A DNA stretch of 64,000 nt. Source: Polycyclovorans sp002706265. GTDB lineage: Bacteria > Pseudomonadota > Gammaproteobacteria > Nevskiales > Nevskiaceae. The stretch covers positions 1 through 64,000 of the forward strand of contig CAXBBM010000012.1 of NCBI GenBank assembly GCA_963973915.1, read 5' to 3'. Made by a program: the position numbers and the translations under genes. Under the pieces are notes generated by a model. It was not told where the DNA came from. It did not search any database and saw only the letters and a program-made list of their open reading frames with translations. Shown piece by piece: positions 41,803 through 49,887 of this stretch (position 1 is its first letter; the number at the start of each line of letters is the position of its first letter).

Positions 41803-42858
41803 ATGCCGAACCTGACGATACCGACCAACAGCCCGATGACCCGCGTGCCGGCCGACTATTGCCCTGCCGGCAGCGCGCGGCACTACACGCTGGAAGACGG
41901 GCCCAATGCCGGCAAGACGATGTTCTATTACGACTTTACAGTCGGTGAGGGCAGGCCTCAGGCCACGGTGCTGCTGGTGCACGGATTCCCTGAGTGCAGT
42001 TACACCTACCGGCATGTGCGCGATCGCCTGATCGCCACCGGCGCCCGCTGCCGCATCGTCGCCATGGACCACATCGGCTTCGGTCTGTCGGATCAGGCCA
42101 GCTTCGAGATGGTCGACATGCATCACGCCGATCACCTGCGGCAACTGGTGCAGCACCTCGACCTGAAGAACATCACGATGCTGGTCCACGACTGGGGCGG
42201 GCCGATCGGCATCGGCGCGTTGATCGATGAACCGGAGCGCCTGGCCAATCTGCTGGTGATGAACAGCACGGTATTCCCCATGCCCAGTGAGGGCTACACC
42301 TACGCCAATTATCCGTTTCGCCTTCTGCCGTGGTGCCGCACCGCTGACCTGATCCCCGCTCATTTGTGGGGCGCCGTGGCCGCTTACGTGGTGTCGCACG
42401 CGTCGCCTCAGTCGTTCTGGAGGTTCAATGCCGGGGTGATGAACACCATCGCCCGCTATTACAGCGGTGCCCTGACGCGCGACATGGACACGCCGGAGTC
42501 GGTGTGGTGCGCGCAGTTCGGCAGCCGCATCAACGCCCTGAGCGCGCAGCGCAACGTGCGCCACACGCGCCACTGGGGTCACGGCTATCGCTACACGGTG
42601 CCCGGCATGGGCGAACAGGACACCGGCCCGTTCTACCGGCACCTGCAGGCACGCATCGGAACGGTGTGGCAGCACATCGGCGCCGCCGGCTATTTTGGCG
42701 GCTGGGATGCCTGCGGCAAGGACGCCGTGGTGGCCCAATGGCACGCGGCGCTGCCGCAGATGCGGGCCAACACCCATCGCTACCCCGAGGTCGGCCATTT
42801 CGTCGAGGAATACAAAGGCGCCGAGATTGCCGACGGGGTGCGCGCCCTGATCGGTTGA
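41803..42858 (+). CDS. Alpha/beta hydrolase, haloalkane-dehalogenase/epoxide-hydrolase type
   Basis: 351 aa. HGFPECSYTYR is the oxyanion HG-x-P motif and LVHDWGGPIGIGA places an Asp nucleophile (D in HDWGG), the dehalogenase/epoxide-hydrolase type rather than Ser. A catalytic His is in EVGHFVEE near the end. Hydrolyses a halogenated or epoxide substrate; which one is unknown. ATG at 41803. Single gene between the ABM-like and ParA genes. Confidence 0.8.
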   Translation: MPNLTIPTNSPMTRVPADYCPAGSARHYTLEDGPNAGKTMFYYDFTVGEGRPQATVLLVHGFPECSYTYRHVRDRLIATGARCRIVAMDHIGFGLSDQASFEMVDMHHADHLRQLVQHLDLKNITMLVHDWGGPIGIGALIDEPERLANLLVMNSTVFPMPSEGYTYANYPFRLLPWCRTADLIPAHLWGAVAAYVVSHASPQSFWRFNAGVMNTIARYYSGALTRDMDTPESVWCAQFGSRINALSAQRNVRHTRHWGHGYRYTVPGMGEQDTGPFYRHLQARIGTVWQHIGAAGYFGGWDACGKDAVVAQWHAALPQMRANTHRYPEVGHFVEEYKGAEIADGVRALIG

Positions 42859-42939
42859 ATCGCCGGGTGTCGATGCGGGTATTCCCCTTGGCCTAAACTT
42901 TGCGCTCATCCGCAGCACAACCAGCACTCGAGGACGGCA

Positions 42940-43707
42940 ATGACCAAGCGCGTGGTGTTCAACCAGAAGGGCGGGGTCGGCAAGACCACCATTGTCTGCA
43001 ACCTTGCCGCCATTGCCGCCAGTCAGGGCCTGCGAACGCTGGTGATCGACCTCGACACCCAGGGTAACGCCACCCAGTACCTCACCGGCAGTGACCTGAT
43101 CTCGCCCGACCGGACCATCGCCGACTTCTTTGATTCCACCCTGGGCTTCTCGCTGCAATCCCCGGCCTTCGCCGGCTTTGCCACGCCCACGCCCTTCGAC
43201 AACCTCGATGTGGTGGCCGCCAGCCCGCGCCTCGAAGAGCTGATCGTCAAGCTCGAAGCCAAGCAGAAAATCTACAAGTTTCGCGACGCCCTGCGGAAGC
43301 TGCGCGGCTATGACGCGATTTTCATCGACACGCCGCCGGCCCTCAACTTTTACAGCCGATCGGCGCTGATCGCTGCAGATCGCGTGCTGATTCCGTTCGA
43401 TTGCGACGAGTTTGCGCGGCAGGCGCTGTACACCCTGCTCGAAAACCTGCACGAGATTCGCGCCGACCACAACGAAGATCTGGCCATCGAGGGCATCGTG
43501 GTCAACCAGTTCCAAAGCCGCTCCAAGCTGCCCACGCGGCTGGTCGAAGAACTGCGCGCCGAAGGCCACCCGGTGCTGGAGCAGACGCTGGGCAGCTCGG
43601 TGAAGGTCAAGGAGTCGCACGAGGCGCACGTGCCGCTGATCTGGCACGACGGCAATCACCGCATCACCCAGGATTACGTGGCGCTGTTCAACGCGCTTGA
43701 GCGCTAG
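42940..43707 (+). CDS. ParA/MinD-family ATPase, orphan
   Basis: 255 aa. Deviant Walker A FNQKGGVGKTTIVCNLA, Walker A' LVIDLDTQGNATQYL, and Walker B FIDTPPALNFYSRSALIA. Binds DNA or membranes as an ATP dimer, normally with ParB-type partners. No parB or replicon gene is visible, so a role in positioning a complex or in a mobile element is possible. ATG at 42940 preceded by GAGGAC. Confidence 0.9.
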   Translation: MTKRVVFNQKGGVGKTTIVCNLAAIAASQGLRTLVIDLDTQGNATQYLTGSDLISPDRTIADFFDSTLGFSLQSPAFAGFATPTPFDNLDVVAASPRLEELIVKLEAKQKIYKFRDALRKLRGYDAIFIDTPPALNFYSRSALIAADRVLIPFDCDEFARQALYTLLENLHEIRADHNEDLAIEGIVVNQFQSRSKLPTRLVEELRAEGHPVLEQTLGSSVKVKESHEAHVPLIWHDGNHRITQDYVALFNALER

Positions 43708-43901
43708 CGCGTCGGGGCATTCATTGGGCTGAACCGCCAAGGGGTCACCGTACGGCCCGTCACCGACATGCCCGCGGGCAGGGCCTCAAGGCCGCCGCCG
43801 CGTGGTTTTGGGTCAGGCTGCAGGTGCCCCTGCAGCGGTGGGCATCAGGCTTTGCTTTTCCACGCAGCGAAGAACCTGCCCCGGGTAGCGTTGCCAATCC
43901 A

Positions 43902-44318
43902 TCAGACCTTCGCGCGGGCCGCGTCACGGTACTGCACGGTCTGGGCCAGCCCGGAAACCGTTTTCATCAGCCCCTTGGGGACGCCCTGAAGCCCGCGGTT
44001 CTCGGTCTCGATCCAGTGCGACATGTTGGCCGTGTCCTGCCCCATGGTTGCGACCAGAGAACGCGTCGCCCGCAGCAAAAGCAGGCACAACTCCAGCTGC
44101 TTCCCCGTCAAGGCCACGTTCTTGCGCGAGAACACCTCACGGCGCACGCCGATGATCTCGCCCGGATCCTGATGGGTCAGCCCCAGATTCACCGCAGCAC
44201 GCCGGGTCGCTTCCTGAAGAATGCGCGGGTCATCGGCGGAGGCGGGGTCAACGCGACGTGGGGCATTGGCACATCCTGGATTGAGCGGCGGCTGCCAGAT
44301 CGACGGCCGGCGCCACAC
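43902..44318 (-). CDS. MbcA/ParS/Xre-type antitoxin-like protein (DUF2384), start uncertain
   Basis: About 138 aa from the GTG at 44318; recognisable family sequence starts near 44252. AATRRAAVNLGLTH-like helix-turn-helix, LTGKQLELCLLLLRATRSLVA and HWIETENRGLQGVPKGLMKT match the antitoxin toxin-binding domain. The end TVQYRDAARAKV is the family C-terminus. No RES-type toxin gene is present on either side, and no ATG lies near the homologous start, so it may be a decayed or repurposed copy. It follows the TonB receptor gene by 117 bp. Confidence 0.6.
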   Translation of the reverse strand: MWRRPSIWQPPLNPGCANAPRRVDPASADDPRILQEATRRAAVNLGLTHQDPGEIIGVRREVFSRKNVALTGKQLELCLLLLRATRSLVATMGQDTANMSHWIETENRGLQGVPKGLMKTVSGLAQTVQYRDAARAKV

Positions 44319-44435
44319 GCGGATCGTCGCCTGTGCCAGTGCCCGTTCTGAATGCGCGCGTGGCGGCAGGGCAGGCCATCGGAAAGGCGGATGGTGGAGG
44401 TCAGCACGTGGCCTGCCGGCCGATGCGCGCGGCAA

Positions 44436-46655
44436 TCAGCCGGGGGACGGCGGTTGAAAGTCGAAGCGCAGGCCGACGAACAGCGAGCGACCCGGCTGCG
44501 GGGCCACATCCTTGAGGAACGAGGTGGCCAAGCGCTGCGTCTCGTCCAGCAGGTTGCGGCCTTGCAGATAGACCGTGGCCGAACCGGCCAGGCCAACATG
44601 CAGGCGGTAGTGCAGGTCGGCGCTGAGCAGGTCATGGCCCGGCGTGTGGGTTTCCAGCGGCGCCAGACGGTCCTGCGCGAACACCCGGGTGTACCCGAGG
44701 CTGCCGCTGAGCCTTTGATAACGCGCGTCGGCGGTCATGCCGAAACGCTTGGGGGTGATGCGCGGCAGGTTCTGGCTGCCGTCGCCCTGCAGCTTGCCGC
44801 GTACGGTGTCGGCAAAACCGCGCAGGCTGAGCCGCAGCGGCCCCTGGTCGATGACGCGGAAGCGTGATGACAGCTCGGCGCCGTAGAACTCGGCGTTGCG
44901 CTGGGCCATGTCGAGCAGCAGCAGTTCGCCGTCGGGATCGAGGATGCCGGCGTCATTCACACGGTCGGCGACGCGGTCCGAGGTGGGCGCGCCGCTGCCG
45001 TCGGCATTGAGGCCCAGGTCCACTTCCCGCAGGAAGATGTAGTCATTGATGCGGTTGTAGAACACCCCGGCGTCCCAGGTCCAGCGGCCCTGATCCAGCG
45101 CCAGACTCACATCGAGGTTGTTCGCCGTTTCCGGGTCCAGGTTGTGGTTGCCGCGCTCGAAGGCCCGCGTTGCCAGATGCGGGCCGAAGGCGTAGAGCGC
45201 TTCGGCGGCCGGCGCGCGCTGCGCCCGCTGGGCATTGAGTCTCAGGTGCAGGTGCTCGGCCAGCAGCAGGTTGACGCCGGCCGACAGGCTGACCGGGGTG
45301 AAGTCCCGGTTGGGGTTGCCGCCGTCCTGCGGCTGGTGGCGAATGCGATCGACACGGGCGCCCAGTTCGAGGCGGTGCGCGCCCACGTCGCGTCCCTCCA
45401 CCCAGAACAGGCCGACGCCGCGCGTGTCCACCGGCGGAACGAAGGCTTCGTCACCCACCGCTTCGAAGGCGCGGTCGCTCACCTGCAGGCCGACCACCCC
45501 GGCCCAGCCAGCGACCGGCAGATGGGCCAGTTCAACCCGCCCCTCGTGCTCCTGCACGTCGAAGGTGGTGCCGATGCCGCCGTCCGGCTCCACCTCCTGA
45601 TGCCGGTAGTCGTTGAGGCCGATCCGCGTTTCCAGGCGTTCAAAGCCGGGCAACGGATCGTGCAGCATGCCGCGCAGATCGACGCGGGTCTGCTCAAGCT
45701 GAATGCGCACGCCCTCGTCGCCGTGTTCGGCCTCCGTCGCCGGCTCAGCCTCGGCTTCAGGGTCATGCGCATGGGCACTGCCGGGGATGCCGTAGTCGGT
45801 TTCAAAGCGGCTGATCACCCCACCCAACGACCCGTGACGGCCGACCCAGGTCAATCCGCCGCTGTAGCTTTCGGAGCTCAGTGCGCTGTTCTCCAGCACG
45901 TTGCGATGCCCGGCCGCGTCGGGCGCGGGTTTACCGCCGTCCGCAGCGACGCGGGTGGCGTCGCCGGGGATCTCGAAGTCGTTGGCATCGCGCCGCGCAT
46001 AGTTGCCGCCAAACTGGAGTGGACCCACGCCATAGCGGGCGCGGAATGCGGTGTTGGTTTCATGGCCGTTGTCGCCATACGACCCATCGCCTTTGAGGCG
46101 AAAGCCCGGCGTGACGGTGTCGGGCAGGCGGTCGTCGATCACGTTGACCACCCCGGCCGACGCCGCGCCGCCGTAGATGAGGGTGGCGGGGCCCTTGATG
46201 ATTTCCACCCGATCGGCGTTGAGGGGATCGACGGCCACGGCGTGATCGGGGCTGATCGAGGACGCATCCATGGTGCTGATGCCATTGTCGAGCACCTGCA
46301 CGCGCGGCCCACCCTGGCCGCGAATGATCGGACGCCCGGCGCCGGGGCCGAAGCTGCCGTTGGCGATGCCGGGGCGATGCTCCAGCACTTCGCCCAGGGT
46401 GCCGCGGCGTCGGCTTTCAAGTTCGTCGCCGGTCACGATATCGACCGGATGCACCAGTTCATCGGCGGATTGGCGGAACAGGCCGGTGCGCACGGTGATG
46501 GTGGGCAGTCGCGCTGTCTCGTCGGTGGCGGCAGGGGCGCTTGCGGCCACGGGTTCGGTGGTGGGTTCGGCAGGCGTATCGGCCATGACCGCCGGGGGCA
46601 GGCATGTCGCAGCCAGCGCCAACAGCGTCAGGCGCGCGGAGGGGAAACGCTTCAT
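44436..46655 (-). CDS. TonB-dependent outer-membrane receptor, ZnuD-like
   Basis: 739 aa. Signal peptide, then plug domain: ITVRTGLFRQSADELVHPVD, RRGTLGEVLEHRPGIANGSF, RPIIRGQGGPRVQVLDNGIS and RVEIIKGPATLIYGG. The 22-strand barrel ends with a ...LRFDFQPPSPG tail rather than a terminal aromatic residue. A metal-ligand-rich loop (HAHDPEAEAEPATEAEHGDE, about 298-318) sits in an extracellular segment, as in zinc receptors of the ZnuD group. ATG at 46655 has GAGG 8 bases upstream. The Zur box and DUF2946 gene upstream support zinc uptake. Confidence 0.85.
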   Translation of the reverse strand: MKRFPSARLTLLALAATCLPPAVMADTPAEPTTEPVAASAPAATDETARLPTITVRTGLFRQSADELVHPVDIVTGDELESRRRGTLGEVLEHRPGIANGSFGPGAGRPIIRGQGGPRVQVLDNGISTMDASSISPDHAVAVDPLNADRVEIIKGPATLIYGGAASAGVVNVIDDRLPDTVTPGFRLKGDGSYGDNGHETNTAFRARYGVGPLQFGGNYARRDANDFEIPGDATRVAADGGKPAPDAAGHRNVLENSALSSESYSGGLTWVGRHGSLGGVISRFETDYGIPGSAHAHDPEAEAEPATEAEHGDEGVRIQLEQTRVDLRGMLHDPLPGFERLETRIGLNDYRHQEVEPDGGIGTTFDVQEHEGRVELAHLPVAGWAGVVGLQVSDRAFEAVGDEAFVPPVDTRGVGLFWVEGRDVGAHRLELGARVDRIRHQPQDGGNPNRDFTPVSLSAGVNLLLAEHLHLRLNAQRAQRAPAAEALYAFGPHLATRAFERGNHNLDPETANNLDVSLALDQGRWTWDAGVFYNRINDYIFLREVDLGLNADGSGAPTSDRVADRVNDAGILDPDGELLLLDMAQRNAEFYGAELSSRFRVIDQGPLRLSLRGFADTVRGKLQGDGSQNLPRITPKRFGMTADARYQRLSGSLGYTRVFAQDRLAPLETHTPGHDLLSADLHYRLHVGLAGSATVYLQGRNLLDETQRLATSFLKDVAPQPGRSLFVGLRFDFQPPSPG

Positions 46656-46736
46656 CAACACATCCTCAACAGATCAGGCAAACGCGTGCGATGCCCGGAG
46701 GCGGGCACCGCTCAGGTACGGGCGAGGCGGCGGCGC

Positions 46737-47033
46737 TCAGGCCGCGCCCGCAGGCGGACCGCGAATGGCAGGTTCAGGGGAAACGGTCGAGGGTGTTGAT
46801 CGGGCCGCGACCGGGGTCCGGTCACCGGCCGTGACCCCGCGGCCGGGCAGCGCGACGGCCGCCGGGGGAAGGCTGTCGCCCGATTTGAGCGCGCCCAGGC
46901 ACAGCGCACAGTCCGCGCCATGGTCAAGCGATGCGCTTGGGTGCTCGGCCGCGTGCACCACGGCCAGCCATTGGCCCAGCAGCAGTACCAGGGCCAGCAA
47001 CACGGTCGGGGGTGGGCGGATGAGGCGGGGCAT
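46737..47033 (-). CDS. DUF2946-type small exported protein
   Basis: 98 aa. Hydrophobic signal/anchor (VLLALVLLLGQWLAVVHAA), His- and Cys-bearing stretch HPSASLDHGADCALCLGAL with a CxxC, and a Pro/Ala-rich tail. Members of this family commonly sit beside TonB receptors and metal transporters. It precedes the receptor gene by 81 bp on the same strand and follows the Zur box by 17 bp. Role unknown, possibly zinc handling. Confidence 0.8.
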   Translation of the reverse strand: MPRLIRPPPTVLLALVLLLGQWLAVVHAAEHPSASLDHGADCALCLGALKSGDSLPPAAVALPGRGVTAGDRTPVAARSTPSTVSPEPAIRGPPAGAA

Positions 47034-47050
47034 GCCGGTGACATTAGCAT

Positions 47051-47065
47051 TGTTATAACGTAACA
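47051..47065 (-). promoter_or_regulatory. Zur-type operator for the DUF2946-TonB receptor pair
   Basis: TGTTATAACGTAACA at 47051-47065 has arms TGTTA and TAACA around a 5-bp centre, matching the gammaproteobacterial Zur box shape. It lies 18 bp upstream of the ATG at 47033. Binding by Zur is inferred. Confidence 0.75.
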
Positions 47066-47191
47066 ACAATATCAGTACATCCGCATCAGATCGGCGGCCG
47101 CCTGTCGTCGCCGGCACGGCGCGAGTTGATGTTGGCTGCAGATTCGGCACACTGCCGCCCCAACGCGCGTCAGCGCATTTCGGATCGTGTC

Positions 47192-47992
47192 ATGCGGCTC
47201 AACAAATTCATCAGTGAAACCGGCATCTGCTCGCGGCGCGGCGCCGATGCCTGGATCGAGGCCGGGCGGGTCGAGGTCAACGGTGCCGTCGCCACCCTGG
47301 GCACGCAGGTCGAGGCCGGTGACGACGTGCGGGTCGACGGCAACCCCATCGGCACCGCGAAAAAAGACGTGTGCATTGCCTTTCACAAGCCGGTGGGCAT
47401 CACCTGTACCACCGAGCGCCACGTGCGCGGCAACATCATCGACTTCATCAACCATCCGCAGCGCATCTTCCCCATCGGGCGGCTCGACAAGGACTCCGAA
47501 GGGCTGATCCTGCTGACCAACAACGGCGACATCGTCAATCCCATCCTGCGCAGCGAGAATGGCCACGAGAAGGAATACATCGTCACCGTCGACAAGCCCG
47601 TGACCGACGATTTTCTGCGCGGCATGGCCAGCGGCGTGGCGATACTCGACACCGTGACCCAGCCCTGCGACGTGACGCGGGTCGACCGGACCATCTTCCG
47701 CATCGTGCTCACCCAGGGGCTGAACCGGCAGATTCGCCGCATGTGCGACACCTTTGGCTATGTCGTTCGCCGGCTGCAACGGGTGCGCATCGTCAACATC
47801 CGGCTCGACGGCCTTGCCCGTGGCCAGTGGCGCGACCTGACGGCCGACGAGCTGGCCGGATTGCTGGCCAGCCCGCCCACCCCCGCACCCGCCCAGATTG
47901 AGGCCGCGCCGGCGCCGGCGCCGGCGCCGGTGGCCAGCGCGCCGGCCAAGGCCAACCCCTGGCATCAATCCAGCCTGGTGAAACCGCGGTGA
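47192..47992 (+). CDS. rluF: 23S rRNA pseudouridine2604 synthase
   Basis: 266 aa. S4 RNA-binding start (LNKFISETGICSRRGADAWI), then the RsuA/RluB-F catalytic motif IGRLDKDSEGLILLTNNGD with the catalytic Asp, and LTQGLNRQIRRMCDTFGY, which is typical of RluF. C-terminal 40 residues are a low-complexity Ala/Pro extension with GCCGGC repeats (47904-47931). ATG at 47192. Divergent from the DUF2946 gene. Confidence 0.93.
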   Translation: MRLNKFISETGICSRRGADAWIEAGRVEVNGAVATLGTQVEAGDDVRVDGNPIGTAKKDVCIAFHKPVGITCTTERHVRGNIIDFINHPQRIFPIGRLDKDSEGLILLTNNGDIVNPILRSENGHEKEYIVTVDKPVTDDFLRGMASGVAILDTVTQPCDVTRVDRTIFRIVLTQGLNRQIRRMCDTFGYVVRRLQRVRIVNIRLDGLARGQWRDLTADELAGLLASPPTPAPAQIEAAPAPAPAPVASAPAKANPWHQSSLVKPR

Positions 47993-48127
47993 CACCCGAG
48001 GGCGCCGTGCGGTCTTGCGTCGAGATTCGTCTGGCCCGCGCCCGGCCGGGCGCAGCCGCGTTGACACAGAATTGTCGCGGTCGCCGCATACGCTCCTGCG
48101 TCTTGAGATCAGCGGGGACGCGGCAAC

Positions 48128-49828
48128 ATGGGCAAGGTCAGGGGCAATGTCGGGGGCTGGTCACGGCGTGACTTTCTGAAGCGGGCGGGTGCCGGGGCGG
48201 CGGTCGCGCCGCTGGCGGCCTGCTCGTCGTCGGCGGTGCTCGACGGGCTGAGGGCGGGCGTGAATCCCTTCAACCACGGCGTCGCCTCGGGCGACCCGCT
48301 GACCGACCGGGTGATGCTCTGGACCCGCGTCACGCCGCCGCCCGGCATGACCCTCGACATCCCCGCCACGGTCACGGTGGCCGACGACCCTGCGCTGCAG
48401 ATCAACGCGCGCGCCCTGGCCGTTACCGCGCGGGCCGATCGCGACTGGACCGTGAAGCACGACGCCACCGGCCTGATTCCGGGCGCCACCTACTACTACC
48501 GATTCGATGCCCTGGGCTTCAGTTCGCCCGTGGGCCGAACGCGAACCGCCGGTCTGAACCCGCAGCGCATGCGCATGGCGGTGGTGAGCTGCTCAAGTTA
48601 TCCGGACGGTTTCTTCAACGCCTACGCCCGCATCGCCGAGCGCGCCGACCTCGATCTGGTGCTGCACCTGGGCGATTACCTGTATGAAACCGGCAGCGCC
48701 GGTGAGGTGGGGCGCCCGCACGAGCCGCGTCGCGAAATTCTGTTGCTGGAGGACTATCGCGAGCGCCACGCGCAGTACAAGACCGATCCCGACCTGCAGG
48801 AAGCCCACCGGCAACATCCGTGGATCGTGGTCTGGGACGACCACGAATCGACCAACAACGCGCGCCGCGACAGCGCCCAGAACCACACCGAAGGCGCCAT
48901 CGCCGACGGCGGCGAAGGCATCTGGCAGGTCCGCAAGGGCTTTTCGCAACAGGCCTATGACGAATGGATGCCGATTCGCCTGCCCGAGCCGGGCAATCCC
49001 AATCGCATCTGGCGTCAGTTCCAGTTTGGCCAACTCATGGACCTGTGGATGCTCGACACCCGGCTGTTCGACCGGGACGATGAGCTGCGCAGCAACGACC
49101 GCGACAGTTTCGACCCGGACCGCCGCATGATCGGCCCCGAACAGCGCGACTGGCTGCTGGGCGGCCTGAGCACCTCGACGGCCACGTGGAAGATGCTGGG
49201 GCAGCAGGTCATGTTCGGCCAGTTCAAGCTCACACCCCTGCCGGACCTGCCGCTGGGGGCGCTGGCGCGACTGCCCATACCGCTGCTGCTGGCCAGCGGC
49301 GAGGGCTTGACCGACATCTATCTGAACCCCGACCAGTGGGATGGTTACCAGGCCGAACGCCGGGCCATCTTTGATCACCTGAGTGCGCAGAACATCGCCA
49401 ACACCGTGGTGCTCACCGGTGACATCCACAGCTCGTGGGTGATGGACCTGACGCCCGATCCCGAAAGTCTGCTGGGCTACAACGCGCTGACCGGCGCCGG
49501 GTCTTTGGCGGTGGAGTTTGTCGGCACCTCGGTCACCTCGCCCGGTCTCGACCAGCTTGCGCCCGTGCCCAATCTCGCGAACGCGCTGCGCCTGCTCAAT
49601 CCGCACATGCAATACATCGAGGTCACGCGCCGCGGCTATCTGCTCATGGACATCACGCCCACCGAGACCGTGGGCGAATACTGGTACGTGCCCACGGTGG
49701 CCGTGCCCGACAGCAGCGAGACGTTTGCCATCGGCTACGCCACTGCAGCCGGCAGCAACCACATCACCCGGCAGCCCCGTCGCGAGCCGCTGCCACCGCG
49801 GCTCGATGCGCCGCCGCGGGCGCCCTGA
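48128..49828 (+). CDS. phoD: PhoD-type alkaline phosphatase, Tat-exported
   Basis: 566 aa. Twin-arginine signal SRRDFLKRAGAGAAVAPLAAC; the trailing LAAC could be a lipobox. N-terminal PhoD domain (GVASGDPLTDRVMLWTRV), then the metallophosphatase core: VVSCSSYPDGFFNAYARIA, LHLGDYLYE, WIVVWDDHESTNN and VVLTGDIHSSW with Cys/Asp/His metal residues. Hydrolyses phosphodiesters or monoesters in the periplasm; Fe-Ca type metal centre is expected. Followed by a terminator shared with the gene on the other strand. Confidence 0.92.
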   Translation: MGKVRGNVGGWSRRDFLKRAGAGAAVAPLAACSSSAVLDGLRAGVNPFNHGVASGDPLTDRVMLWTRVTPPPGMTLDIPATVTVADDPALQINARALAVTARADRDWTVKHDATGLIPGATYYYRFDALGFSSPVGRTRTAGLNPQRMRMAVVSCSSYPDGFFNAYARIAERADLDLVLHLGDYLYETGSAGEVGRPHEPRREILLLEDYRERHAQYKTDPDLQEAHRQHPWIVVWDDHESTNNARRDSAQNHTEGAIADGGEGIWQVRKGFSQQAYDEWMPIRLPEPGNPNRIWRQFQFGQLMDLWMLDTRLFDRDDELRSNDRDSFDPDRRMIGPEQRDWLLGGLSTSTATWKMLGQQVMFGQFKLTPLPDLPLGALARLPIPLLLASGEGLTDIYLNPDQWDGYQAERRAIFDHLSAQNIANTVVLTGDIHSSWVMDLTPDPESLLGYNALTGAGSLAVEFVGTSVTSPGLDQLAPVPNLANALRLLNPHMQYIEVTRRGYLLMDITPTETVGEYWYVPTVAVPDSSETFAIGYATAAGSNHITRQPRREPLPPRLDAPPRAP

Positions 49829-49837
49829 TCCCCACCA

Positions 49838-49866
49838 CCAAAAAACCCGGCACAGGGCCGGGTTTG
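49838..49866. terminator. Bidirectional terminator between phoD and the PQQ dehydrogenase
   Basis: AAACCCGGC / GCCGGGTTT (49843-49866) with an ACAG-type loop; A-tract on the left and T-tract on the right allow termination in both directions. It separates two convergent genes. Confidence 0.75.
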
Positions 49867-49887
49867 TAAGCTGCGCAGCGTCGTGGT

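Noticed and set aside
45144..46799. Long frame antisense to the TonB receptor gene
   Set aside because: Arg/Ala/His-rich shadow of the receptor gene without SD or family match.
47904..47931. GCCGGC microsatellite as a regulatory or recombination site
   Set aside because: It encodes the Ala-Pro extension of RluF and is in frame, so it is a coding low-complexity tract.
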